Of a stretch of 64,000 bases of DNA, positions 40,848 to 49,277 are shown in pieces. Made by a program: the position numbers and the translations under genes. The notes under the pieces were generated by a model. The model was not told where the DNA came from and made no database searches. It saw only the letters and a list, made by a program, of their open reading frames with translations. Location: positions 1-64,000 of the forward strand of contig DASSLR010000049.1 of NCBI GenBank assembly GCA_035689345.1, read 5' to 3'. Position 1 is the stretch's first letter. Each line of letters begins with the position of its first letter. Source of the stretch: CF-118 sp035689345. GTDB taxonomy: Bacteria > Chloroflexota > Dormibacteria > Dormibacterales > Dormibacteraceae.

Positions 40848-42839
40848 CTAGGCTCCCTTGGCCCGCGGCATCGGCATGTCGTCCTCGCGTCCGAGGTAGG
40901 CCTCGATCACCGCCGGGTCCTCCTGGATGTCGGCCGGCTGGCCCAGCGCGATGAGGCTACCGTGATCGAGCACGGCGATGCGGTCGGAGATGCGCATGAC
41001 TAGCGACATGTCGTGCTCGATGAGCACCACAGTGATGCCGAGGCCGCGGATCTTGCGGATGATGCCGTCGAGCTCCACCTTCTCGGTCGGGTTCATGCCG
41101 GCGGCCGGCTCGTCGAAGAGCACGAGGTGGGGGTGGGCGGCAAGGGCTCGCGCGATCTCCACGCGCCGCTGGTCCGCGTACGCAAGCTCGGCGGCGATGC
41201 GGCCGGCAAGGTGCTCCATGCCGACGAACCCGAGCCAGCGCCGCGACTCCTGCAAGGTCCTGACCTCGTCCTTGCGCTCACCCGGCGTGTGGAGCAGCGC
41301 TTCCCAGGTCATGGTGCGGTGGCGCGGGTAGAGGCCGACCATCACGTTCTCGAACACGGCCATCTGCTTGAAAAGCCGGATGCCCTGGAAGGTGCGGCCG
41401 ACGCCGCGGGCGGCGATCACGTGCGGGCGGAGCCCAACGACTGGGCGGCCATCGATGAGGATCCTGCCGGCTTTCGGCTTCTGCACCCCGGTGATGCAGT
41501 TGAAGAGCGTCGTCTTGCCGCCGCCGTTGGGGCCGATGATGCTGAAGATCTCGCCGCGCTTGACGTCGAAGGTGACGTTGTCGACGGCGCGCAAGCCGCC
41601 GAACTGCTGAACCACGCCCTCTACCTCGAGGATCGGCTCGCCTTCCTTGATCACGCGGTGGCCCGCGGCGGCGTGCCTGGCGTCGCGCTGCTCCATCTGC
41701 AGCTGGTGCTCGCGCAGGATCTTGTCCGCGACCTTCGCGGGCTCCTCTATCTCCAGGCCGTAATAGGGCTGCGGTTTCCGCCGGATGCGCGGCCAGATGC
41801 CGAGGGCCAAACGCAGGATGATGATCAGCAGGCCTATGCCGAAGATCAGCAGGCGCTGGTCGGCGAAGGTGCGCAGCACCTCCGGCAGGCCGATGACGAT
41901 GAGGGCGCCAAGCAGAACGCCAGGCAGGCTGCCCGTGCCGCCCAGGACGATCACGATCAGCACGTACACCGACAGCACGAACGTGAAGCTCGTCGGGTCG
42001 ATGGCGCCGATGCGGGTCGCGAAGAAGGCACCCGCCAGACCACCCCACATCCCGCCCATGACGTAGGCGTACAGCTTCAGCCGCAGCGAGGGGACGCCGA
42101 CCGATTCGGCCGCGAACTCGTCCTCGCGGATCGCGATCCAGCCGCGACCGAGCCGCGAATGTTCGAGGTGCTGGGCGAAGATCATCGCGATCGCGAGCAG
42201 CGCGAGGCCGATGAGCAGGAAGTCGAACTGGGACATGAAGGTGTACCCGAGCGAAAGCCCGCCGATGCTGAAGGTCGGAATCTGCGGGAACGGGATCTGC
42301 AGGATGCCGTTGGGACCGCCCGCGTAGTCCCAGTTGTTGAATGTGACCCGCGTCATCTCGCCGAACCCGAGGGTGACGATCGCCAGGTAGTCGCTGCGCA
42401 GACGCAGGGTCGGGTAGCCCAGGATCGCGCCGGCGGTGCCTGTGAAGAGGACCGCGAGGGGCACCGTGGTGAAGAAGTTCCAGTGGGCCTGCGTCGTCAG
42501 CAACGCCGACGTGTAGGCGCCGATCGCGAAGAACGCCGCGTAGCCGAGGTCGAGCAGGCCTGCGAAGCCGACCACGATGTTCAGGCCGAGGCCGAGCATG
42601 GCGTACGTCGCCACGCTGACCAGGACTGAGGTGAAGTAGTCGTCGCCGTTGATGTAGGCGAGCAACCCGATGGCGGCCATGAATGCGATCACGCGCGACC
42701 AGTACGGGACGCGATCGATCCGGTTCAGCCACGTGTTGAAGCGCGGGTCGTCGCTCAATCGGCGGTAGGCGAGCCCGCGCAGCAGCGCGACCACGAGGAA
42801 TCCGATGAGCAGTGTCAGCAGAAGGTCGTCGGCGCTCAC
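40848..42839 (-). CDS. fused LivM permease - LivG ATPase
   Basis: A 663-residue fusion. Residues 1 to about 350 are a LivM permease with some ten membrane segments (AMLGLGLNIVVGFAGLLDLG, GRGWIAIREDEFAAESVGV); a charged linker of about 50 residues (about 355-400) follows; then a LivG ATPase with Walker A GPNGGGKTT, the LivG-type C-loop AELAYADQRRVEIA, Walker B LVLFDEPAAGMNP and H-loop LIEHDMS. The two halves are normally separate genes. Fusion fixes one permease to one ATPase in the complex. The frame is continuous with no internal stop. GTG start overlaps LivH. Confidence 0.93.
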   Translation of the reverse strand: MSADDLLLTLLIGFLVVALLRGLAYRRLSDDPRFNTWLNRIDRVPYWSRVIAFMAAIGLLAYINGDDYFTSVLVSVATYAMLGLGLNIVVGFAGLLDLGYAAFFAIGAYTSALLTTQAHWNFFTTVPLAVLFTGTAGAILGYPTLRLRSDYLAIVTLGFGEMTRVTFNNWDYAGGPNGILQIPFPQIPTFSIGGLSLGYTFMSQFDFLLIGLALLAIAMIFAQHLEHSRLGRGWIAIREDEFAAESVGVPSLRLKLYAYVMGGMWGGLAGAFFATRIGAIDPTSFTFVLSVYVLIVIVLGGTGSLPGVLLGALIVIGLPEVLRTFADQRLLIFGIGLLIIILRLALGIWPRIRRKPQPYYGLEIEEPAKVADKILREHQLQMEQRDARHAAAGHRVIKEGEPILEVEGVVQQFGGLRAVDNVTFDVKRGEIFSIIGPNGGGKTTLFNCITGVQKPKAGRILIDGRPVVGLRPHVIAARGVGRTFQGIRLFKQMAVFENVMVGLYPRHRTMTWEALLHTPGERKDEVRTLQESRRWLGFVGMEHLAGRIAAELAYADQRRVEIARALAAHPHLVLFDEPAAGMNPTEKVELDGIIRKIRGLGITVVLIEHDMSLVMRISDRIAVLDHGSLIALGQPADIQEDPAVIEAYLGREDDMPMPRAKGA

Positions 42840-43738
42840 ATCCGCTCCGCCACACGCTCACCGAACAGGCCGACAGGCCTGATGACGAGGACCGTGATCA
42901 GGACGCCGAAAACGATGACGTCCTCCCACTTGCCGGACAGGTAGCCGGTCGTGTAGGACTCGACCAGCCCGATGATCATGCCGCCGGCCATCGCGCCTGG
43001 AATGTTCCCGATGCCGCCGAGCACCGCGGCTGTGAAAGCGCGCAGGCCGAGCAGGAATCCGTTCGAGAACTGGATCTGCACGTAGTAGAGACCGAGCATC
43101 ACGCCGGACGCCGCGGCGAGCAGGGCGCCGAGCACGAACGCCAGGCGGATGACCTGGTTCACGTTGATGCCCATCAGGCGCGCCGCGTCGTGATCGACGG
43201 CCAGCGCCCGCATGGCGGTGCCGATCGTCGTGCCCTGGACGAAGGCGACGAGCGCGCCCATCAGGAGCAGGCTCACGGTCACCAGCGCGATCTGCACGAA
43301 GGTCACGTGCACCGTGCCGAGGAACATGCCCTCGGCCGGCAGCAGGCTTGGCGGGTACGCCTCGATCCGAGGCCCGAAGATCCACTCGATCCCGTTGGAC
43401 AGGATCAGAGAGCACGCCAGGGCGCTGATGAGGATCGCGAGCAGCGATTTGTTGAAGAGCGGCTTGTAAGCGATCTCCAGAATCACCAGGTTCACCGCCG
43501 CCGTGCCCAGCATCGGAACGACGAACGCGATGACGAGCGCCAATGGCAGAGGCAGCTGCTGCAGGCCAAACGTGACGAGCAGCGTCCAGCCGAGAAACGC
43601 GCCCAGCGTCGACAGGTCGCCCTGGGCGAAGTTGATCAGCCGGACGATTCCGTACACGATCGTGTAGCCCAGCGCGACCAGGGCGTAGAACGACCCGACG
43701 GTGAGCCCGATCACCGTGTACTGAAGAAAAGCCCCCAT
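42836..43738 (-). CDS. livH: branched-chain amino acid type ABC permease LivH
   Basis: Inner-membrane permease of 300 residues. It starts MGAFLQYTVIGLTVGSFYAL and contains the hallmark IVYGIVRLINFAQGDLSTLG and the coupling loop AMRALAVDHDAARLMGINV. GGAAGG precedes the ATG at 43738; longer frames upstream are non-coding leader. It heads the leftward livH-livMG-livF string, probably from a promoter in the 43739-43837 gap shared with the divergent flavoprotein gene. Confidence 0.93.
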   Translation of the reverse strand: MGAFLQYTVIGLTVGSFYALVALGYTIVYGIVRLINFAQGDLSTLGAFLGWTLLVTFGLQQLPLPLALVIAFVVPMLGTAAVNLVILEIAYKPLFNKSLLAILISALACSLILSNGIEWIFGPRIEAYPPSLLPAEGMFLGTVHVTFVQIALVTVSLLLMGALVAFVQGTTIGTAMRALAVDHDAARLMGINVNQVIRLAFVLGALLAAASGVMLGLYYVQIQFSNGFLLGLRAFTAAVLGGIGNIPGAMAGGMIIGLVESYTTGYLSGKWEDVIVFGVLITVLVIRPVGLFGERVAERM

Positions 43739-43776
43739 CCCTTGCCCTTCCTGGTGTGTACGCCGGCTCGGTTGCG

Positions 43777-43783
43777 TATCGTA
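43777..43783. promoter_or_regulatory. possible bidirectional -10 element
   Basis: TATCGTA provides TATCGT on the plus strand and TACGAT on the minus strand, both TANNNT-type -10 boxes, 39 bases before the leftward livH start and 55 before the rightward flavoprotein start. No convincing -35 boxes, so this is tentative. Confidence 0.3.
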
Positions 43784-43837
43784 CAGGTGGCTTCGGCGAC
43801 TGCACGCCCAAGTGCGGCGCCCGCCTGAGGGGACGCG

Positions 43838-45115
43838 ATGCAACGCCTTGACGTCGCGGTGCTGGGAGGAGGAGTCGCGGGCCTGACCGCGGCCTACCTG
43901 CTGCGTGATCGCGACCTCGAGGTGTTCGACTCGGCCTCACACGTCGGCGGCCGCACGCGTTCGCTCCAGCAAGCCGACGGCATCTGGCTCAACACGGGGG
44001 CCCAGTACGTGTCCACCGATCGCATCAAGGTGGTGGAGCTGGCGGACGCGGTGGGCGCGCGCCTCATCACCGACGACAACCTCGAGGAGTACTGGCGCGG
44101 GCTGTACCCGCCCGATCCGGACGAGCGGTCGGAGATCGAGAGCGTCATCGAACGGATCACCGAGCAGCAGATGCATCGCCGGCCGGCGACGCTGCCGGAG
44201 CTCGACGATCAGCCTTTCGACCAGTGGCTGGGCGATGTGTCGCCGGCGACGCACCGGTTCTTCGACCGCTGGTGCCAGATCATGAACTCTGGCTCGTCGG
44301 TCGAGATCTCGCTGTACGGCGCTCTCTGGTTGTGGGGCGACCAGCGCAGCACGCCGTGGATCGACCGGCCTGTGCCGCGGCACGACCGCGGCGACTGCGT
44401 GTTCGACGGCGGCACCAACGAGTTCACCAAGGCCCTCGCTCGAGCTGCCGGCGGGCGCGTGTCGCTGCGCTCATGCGTGCGTTCGGTGCGCGCCTCCGAC
44501 GGCGGCTACACGGTCGACGTCGAGGACGAGCGTGGCGGGCGGCAGGTGTGGGCGCGACAAGTGGTGTCGGCCGTTCCCGCGCCGGTGGCCGCGGAGGTCA
44601 TCGACGGCCTGCCCGGGTGGAAGCGGCGGGCGCTCGATGCGCTGCGCTACGGGCGATTCATGACCATCAACGTCGTGGTGAGCCCGAAAGACGCCAGGCC
44701 GACCCACCACCCGCTGACGGCGTCGCGATCAGATGTCGTGTACAACCTCGACGCGTTCGTAATCAAGACCCCTGGCGACTTCGACGAGCGCGGCGGCTGC
44801 TTCCACAACATCGTGGGCGATCCGACGTGCCGCGTGGTTTGGGACGACCCCGACCACACCATCAAGACCGGCGTGCTGCGGGAGCTGTTCCGGCAGAAGC
44901 CGCAGTACCGTGAGCGCGTGGTTCGCGTCGAGGTCCAGCGCTGGCCTCACGGCATGCCGCTTTACAGCGTGGGCCGGATGAAGACCTACGACCAGCTGGC
45001 CGAGCCGGTGGGCGGCGTGTTCTTCTGCGGCGACTACAGCTGGGCCTCGAACATGGAAGGCGCCGCCCTCAGCGGCGAGCGCGCCGCGGTGCAAATGCAG
45101 AGGACAACCGCGTGA
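43838..45115 (+). CDS. FAD-dependent amine oxidase-like protein
   Basis: Flavoprotein of 425 residues of the NAD(P)-binding Rossmann/amine oxidase group. FAD motifs: AVLGGGVAGLTAAYLL, FDSASHVGGRTRS with the GGRT loop, and the C-terminal GVFFCGDYSWASNMEGAALSGE. Length and motifs fit amine oxidases and protoporphyrinogen oxidase-like enzymes. It is coupled to the E1 alpha gene (GTGA), so its product may feed the 2-oxoacid dehydrogenase. Ribosome-binding sequence TGAGGGG precedes the ATG. Confidence 0.87.
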   Translation: MQRLDVAVLGGGVAGLTAAYLLRDRDLEVFDSASHVGGRTRSLQQADGIWLNTGAQYVSTDRIKVVELADAVGARLITDDNLEEYWRGLYPPDPDERSEIESVIERITEQQMHRRPATLPELDDQPFDQWLGDVSPATHRFFDRWCQIMNSGSSVEISLYGALWLWGDQRSTPWIDRPVPRHDRGDCVFDGGTNEFTKALARAAGGRVSLRSCVRSVRASDGGYTVDVEDERGGRQVWARQVVSAVPAPVAAEVIDGLPGWKRRALDALRYGRFMTINVVVSPKDARPTHHPLTASRSDVVYNLDAFVIKTPGDFDERGGCFHNIVGDPTCRVVWDDPDHTIKTGVLRELFRQKPQYRERVVRVEVQRWPHGMPLYSVGRMKTYDQLAEPVGGVFFCGDYSWASNMEGAALSGERAAVQMQRTTA

Positions 45116-46188
45116 GCGTGGCGAGCAAAAATAAAGCCGTGACCCCACCGCAGCGCCAGGTGCTGAAGCCCGACGGCAAGCTCGTCGACGGCGCGCAGCC
45201 GATGGAGGAAGAGTTCCTGCTCGAGGCGTTGCGCTGGATGATGAAGTCGCGTCTCTACGACCACCGCGTCATCGGGCTGCAGAGGCAGGGCCAGTTCGGC
45301 GTCTACTCGCCCGGCATGGGCCAGGAGGCGTCGATCGTCGGCTCGGCGATGGCGGTCGACCCGGCGCGCGACTGGATGGTCCCGCAGTACCGCGAGCTGA
45401 TGGCGAGCGTGCACCACGGCCTGCCGCTCGAGGTGATCAGCTCTCAGTACCTCGGCAAGATCGGCCCGGCGCGCATCCCGGACGGCGTCAACGTGCTGCC
45501 AACGCAGGTCGCGATCGCGGCCCAGCTGCCGCAGGCCGCGGGCCTCGCGTGGGGACTCAAGCTTCGCGGCAAGGACTCGGTGGTCATCGCTTACATCGGC
45601 GACGGCGGCTCGTCCGAGGGCGACTTCCACGAAGGCTTGAACCTCGCCGGCGTGACGAAGGCCCCGATCGTGTTCTTCCTGTCCAACAACCAGTGGGCGA
45701 TCTCGACCTCACGCAAAGTGCAGACCGCGACGTCCAGCTTTGCGCTGCGCGCCGCAGGCTACGGGTTCGACGGCGTCGAGGTGGACGGCAACGATGTGAT
45801 GGCGGTCTACGCGGCGACCAGCGCCGCGGTCGACAAGGCGCGCAAGGGTGGCGGCCCGAGCCTGGTCGAGGCCACCACGTACCGGATGAGCTTCCACAAC
45901 ACGACCGACAACCCGTCGCGCTACCAGGACCCGAAGGATTACGAAGAAGCGAAGACGCGCGACCCGATCGAGCGCGTGCAGAAGTACCTGGCCTCGATCG
46001 GCCTGTGGGACGCCAAGAAAGAGGAGGCCTGGACCGAGGATCTGCGCGCGGAGAACGACCGCGCGCTCAAGCTCGCGGCCGAGGCGGCCGCGCCGAAGCC
46101 TGACGACGTGTTCGCCAACGTGTACAAGGACCCGCCGCCGCGCGTGGTCAGGCAGCGGGCCGAGCTCGCCGAAGGACGAAAGGACTGA
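45112..46188 (+). CDS. 2-oxoacid dehydrogenase E1 component, alpha subunit
   Basis: Thiamine diphosphate enzyme subunit of 358 residues. The TPP/Mg motif GDGGSSEGDFHEGLN (from 163) with NNQ (192-194) is complete, and YRELMASVHHG and the phosphorylation-loop region TYRMSFHNTTDNPSRY match branched-chain 2-oxoacid or pyruvate dehydrogenase alpha subunits. It decarboxylates a 2-oxoacid and transfers the acyl to E2 lipoate. The GTG start overlaps the flavoprotein stop; the beta gene begins at its last base (TGATG). E2 is at 54827-56044. Confidence 0.93.
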   Translation: MSVASKNKAVTPPQRQVLKPDGKLVDGAQPMEEEFLLEALRWMMKSRLYDHRVIGLQRQGQFGVYSPGMGQEASIVGSAMAVDPARDWMVPQYRELMASVHHGLPLEVISSQYLGKIGPARIPDGVNVLPTQVAIAAQLPQAAGLAWGLKLRGKDSVVIAYIGDGGSSEGDFHEGLNLAGVTKAPIVFFLSNNQWAISTSRKVQTATSSFALRAAGYGFDGVEVDGNDVMAVYAATSAAVDKARKGGGPSLVEATTYRMSFHNTTDNPSRYQDPKDYEEAKTRDPIERVQKYLASIGLWDAKKEEAWTEDLRAENDRALKLAAEAAAPKPDDVFANVYKDPPPRVVRQRAELAEGRKD

Positions 46189-47165
46189 TGCCGCAGCGGA
46201 ACATCGTCGAGGCCATCAACAGCGCGCTCACCGACGAGATGGAGCGTGACGAGCGCGTCATGGTGCTCGGGCTCGACGTCGGCAAGCTGGGGGGCGTCTT
46301 CCGCACGACCAGCGGGCTCATCGACAGGTTCGGGTCTCAGCGCGTGGTCGACACGCCGCTCGCCGAGGCGAGCATCGTCGGCGCGTCGCTCGGCCTCGCG
46401 GTGGCGGGGATGGTGCCGGTGGCGGAGATCCAGTTCCTCGGTTTCACCGCCCAGGCCTTCCACCAGATCGGCCCGCAGCTCGGCAAGTACCGCCAGCGCT
46501 CGCGCGGCCGCTACAACTGCCAGGTCACCATTCGTGCGCCTTTCGGCGGCGGCATCCGTTCACCCGAATTTCACTCCGACGCCGTGGAGGCGCAGTTCGT
46601 GCAGTCGCCCGGCATCAAGATCGTGATGCCGTCCAACCCGTACGACGCGAAAGGGTTGCTGATCGAGGCGATCCGCGATCCCGATCCTGTGCTGTTCGGC
46701 GAGCCCGACCGGTTGTACCGCGCGGGCAAGGCAGAGGTCCCCGACGGCGCGTACACGGTGCCGTTCGGCAAGGCGTCACTGGTGCGCGAAGGCGACAACG
46801 TGACGCTGGTCGCGTGGAGCGCGGCCGTGGAGCTGTGCCTGCGGGCCGCGGACGCGCTGGCCGCGGACGGCATCTCGGCCGCGGTGCTGGACCTGCGCAC
46901 GCTGGTGCCGCTCGACGTGGAGACGCTGTGCACGCAGGTCGCCAAGACCGGGCGGTGCGTGGTCGTGCACGAGGCGCCGCTGTCGGCGGGCTTCGGCGCC
47001 GAGATCTCCGCGACTCTGATGGAAGAGGTTTTCTACGACCTCGACGCGCCGGTCATGCGGGTCGGCGCCTTCGACGTGCCGTTCCCGGCGGCGTCGCTCG
47101 AGGACTACTACCTGCCTTCGGTGGACCGCGTCGTGAAGGCGGTCAAGAGGACGCTCGAGAGCTAG
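46188..47165 (+). CDS. 2-oxoacid dehydrogenase E1 component, beta subunit
   Basis: Beta subunit of 325 residues with the transketolase pyrimidine-binding domain (VVDTPLAEASIVGASLGLAV carries the catalytic Glu) and a C-terminal transketolase domain (TLVAWSAAVELCLRAAD, VVHEAPLSAGFGAEIS). It forms a heterotetramer with the alpha subunit. Branched-chain 2-oxoacid substrate is favoured by the linked leucine-type genes, pyruvate being the alternative. Its 3' end overlaps the convergent cyclodeaminase gene by four bases. Confidence 0.94.
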   Translation: MPQRNIVEAINSALTDEMERDERVMVLGLDVGKLGGVFRTTSGLIDRFGSQRVVDTPLAEASIVGASLGLAVAGMVPVAEIQFLGFTAQAFHQIGPQLGKYRQRSRGRYNCQVTIRAPFGGGIRSPEFHSDAVEAQFVQSPGIKIVMPSNPYDAKGLLIEAIRDPDPVLFGEPDRLYRAGKAEVPDGAYTVPFGKASLVREGDNVTLVAWSAAVELCLRAADALAADGISAAVLDLRTLVPLDVETLCTQVAKTGRCVVVHEAPLSAGFGAEISATLMEEVFYDLDAPVMRVGAFDVPFPAASLEDYYLPSVDRVVKAVKRTLES

Positions 47166-48112
47166 AGCTCGACGGTCGAGCCCTTGTCCTTCGTGCGCGC
47201 TTCCCTGTACACGAGGCTAGCCGCGGCCAGATCCTCGATGGCGTGACCCATCGACTTGTAGACGGTGATCTCTTCGTCTGACCGGCGCCCCGGCCGGGTG
47301 CCCAGCAGCACCTCGCCCATCTCGGTGGCCTTCTCGGGGTCCATGCCCGCGAGCTCCATGCATCCCGCCGGCGGCGGGCTGAACGCGGCGCTGCGCGACT
47401 CGACGAACAGGTTCGCGGCCTCAGCCAGGTCGCGGTCGAGCTCGCCATGCGGCGCGGCGTAGCCGACCGAGGTGACGTGCGCGCCGGGCGTCACCCACGC
47501 GCGAAGGATCACGGGCGTGCTCGAGTGCGTGCACATCGCGATGACGTCGGCGCCCCGCACGGCCTCCTCGAAACCGTCGACCGCGCGCGCCTGCGGGTGC
47601 AGCGCAGCGAGCTTGCGCGCGCTGTCGAGAGAGCGCGAGGCGACCCGGATCTCGTCGAAGTCGCGCACGCGCGGAAAGATCTCGAGATGCGCGTGCCCCT
47701 GTACGCCCGCGCCGATGATCGCGAGCGCACGAGCGTCCTTGCGCGCGAGATGGCGCGTCGACACCGCCGCCGCGCCCGCGGTGCGGATGGCGGTGATGCG
47801 CGTGCCGTCCATGACCGCGACCGGCGAGCCGTTCGCCGGATCGAACAACGCGATCAGCGCCTGGTGGGACGGCAGACCGGCCGCCTCGTTGTGGGGATAG
47901 ACCGACACCAGCTTCACGCCGAGACCCAGCCCTTCCCCGAACCCGGGCATCGTGCCCAGCCAGCCGGCCGGGTCGACGTTGACCGCTATCCGGCCGGGCA
48001 CCACAACCTTGCCCGAGCTCAGCGCGCGGAAGCCTTCTTCGAGAGCGTCGAGCAGCCGGTCGAGGTCGAGCAGCTGCGTCACCTCGGCCTCGCTGAGCAT
48101 GAGCACTTTCAT
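47162..48112 (-). CDS. ornithine cyclodeaminase family protein
   Basis: Ornithine cyclodeaminase/mu-crystallin family protein of 316 residues. The dinucleotide motif GAGVQGHAHLE lies near the middle and the N-terminal block holds the substrate Arg/Lys (GLGVKLVSVYP, GTRITAIRTAGAAA). Members include ornithine cyclodeaminase, alanine dehydrogenase, imine reductases and EutC of ectoine breakdown. An imine-reducing or deaminating role is likely, but the substrate is open. It is the only leftward gene in this stretch and faces the M20 peptidase 32 bases away. Confidence 0.9.
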   Translation of the reverse strand: MKVLMLSEAEVTQLLDLDRLLDALEEGFRALSSGKVVVPGRIAVNVDPAGWLGTMPGFGEGLGLGVKLVSVYPHNEAAGLPSHQALIALFDPANGSPVAVMDGTRITAIRTAGAAAVSTRHLARKDARALAIIGAGVQGHAHLEIFPRVRDFDEIRVASRSLDSARKLAALHPQARAVDGFEEAVRGADVIAMCTHSSTPVILRAWVTPGAHVTSVGYAAPHGELDRDLAEAANLFVESRSAAFSPPPAGCMELAGMDPEKATEMGEVLLGTRPGRRSDEEITVYKSMGHAIEDLAAASLVYREARTKDKGSTVEL

Positions 48113-48144
48113 GTCGGCGCGGGGATTGTGTCACTGTCGCGCAG

Positions 48145-49263
48145 ATGGACGCGCGGGGCATCCTCGAGCGGCTCGTGCGCATTCCCTCTGAGACCGGCCA
48201 CGAGAAGGCGGCCGCCGAGGCCCTCGCGAGCTGGTGCACCGAGGCCGGCCTCAAGGTCGAGATGCAGGAGGTCGAGCCCGGGCGGCCGAACGTTCTCGCC
48301 ACATGGCGCGGCGCGCGCGGCCCGCACCTGCTGCTCACCGGCCACATCGACACGGTGCCGGTCGGCGACGGCTGGGCGCGCGACCCGCACGGCGCTGAGA
48401 TCGAAAAGGGCCGCCTCTACGGGCGCGGCGCGTGCGACATGAAGGGCGGCCTGGCCGCAATGCTCGGCGCCATCGTCGCGCTGCGCGCTCGAGGCGACAA
48501 GCCGGCGGGCGAGGTGACGCTGGCGGCGGCCGTGGGCGAGGAGGAGGACTCGGCCGGCACGCGCCACATGGTCAAGCAGGGGATCAAGGCGGACCGCGCG
48601 GTCCTGTCCGAGCCCACGGCGATGCAGCTGGTCGTCGCGAATCGCGGCCTTCTCAACTACCGCATCGTCGTCAAGGGCGCGTCCGTGCACGCGTCCGCGC
48701 CGGCGCTCGGCCGCAACGCGGTGACCGCCGCATCCCGCATCGCCCTCGAGCTGGAAGCGACGGGCGCGGAGCTCGCGAGGCGGTCGCATCCCGTTTTCGG
48801 ATCGCCCAGTCTCACGGTCGGCACGATGCACGGCGGCACGCGCCCGTACGTGGTGCCGGACCGGTGCGAGATCGAGGTCGACCGCCGGCTCAATCCGGGC
48901 GAGACGGCCGAGCAGGTGGTCGATGAGCTGGAGGAAGCGATCGCGCGCGCGAAGCGGCAGGTGCCGTGGCTGGAGGCCGAGATCGTCGCAGGCCCCGACT
49001 ACGTCCCTTTCGAGATCCCGGCCGATCACTCTCTGGTCCACGCGATGCAGAGGGCGATGGCCGCGGTCGGAGTGCCCGCGCGCATCTCCTCGTGGCGCGC
49101 CGCCAGCGACGCCGGCTTCCTCGTCCACGGCGCGGGGATACCATGCGTCCTGTTCGGACCTGGGGACATCGAACAGGCCGCGCACAGGCCCGACGAGTGG
49201 ATCGATCTCGAGGATCTCGACGCCGCGCAGCGTGTGTTCGAGCACCTGATGCTCAACGGATAG
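48145..49263 (+). CDS. M20 family metallopeptidase (ArgE/DapE-like deacylase)
   Basis: Di-zinc M20 hydrolase of 372 residues. Zinc-site motifs: TGHIDTVPVGDGW, GRGACDMKGGLAA, the catalytic Glu pair in AVGEEEDSAG, SEPT and a C-terminal GPGDIEQAAHRPDEW His. The central dimerisation domain is intact. These enzymes remove N-acyl groups from amino acids (ArgE, DapE, aminoacylase) or cleave dipeptides. It is followed after 14 bases by an M24 peptidase-like gene with its own GAAGGAG site. Confidence 0.92.
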   Translation: MDARGILERLVRIPSETGHEKAAAEALASWCTEAGLKVEMQEVEPGRPNVLATWRGARGPHLLLTGHIDTVPVGDGWARDPHGAEIEKGRLYGRGACDMKGGLAAMLGAIVALRARGDKPAGEVTLAAAVGEEEDSAGTRHMVKQGIKADRAVLSEPTAMQLVVANRGLLNYRIVVKGASVHASAPALGRNAVTAASRIALELEATGAELARRSHPVFGSPSLTVGTMHGGTRPYVVPDRCEIEVDRRLNPGETAEQVVDELEEAIARAKRQVPWLEAEIVAGPDYVPFEIPADHSLVHAMQRAMAAVGVPARISSWRAASDAGFLVHGAGIPCVLFGPGDIEQAAHRPDEWIDLEDLDAAQRVFEHLMLNG

Positions 49264-49277
49264 CGAAGGAGTGGCGA

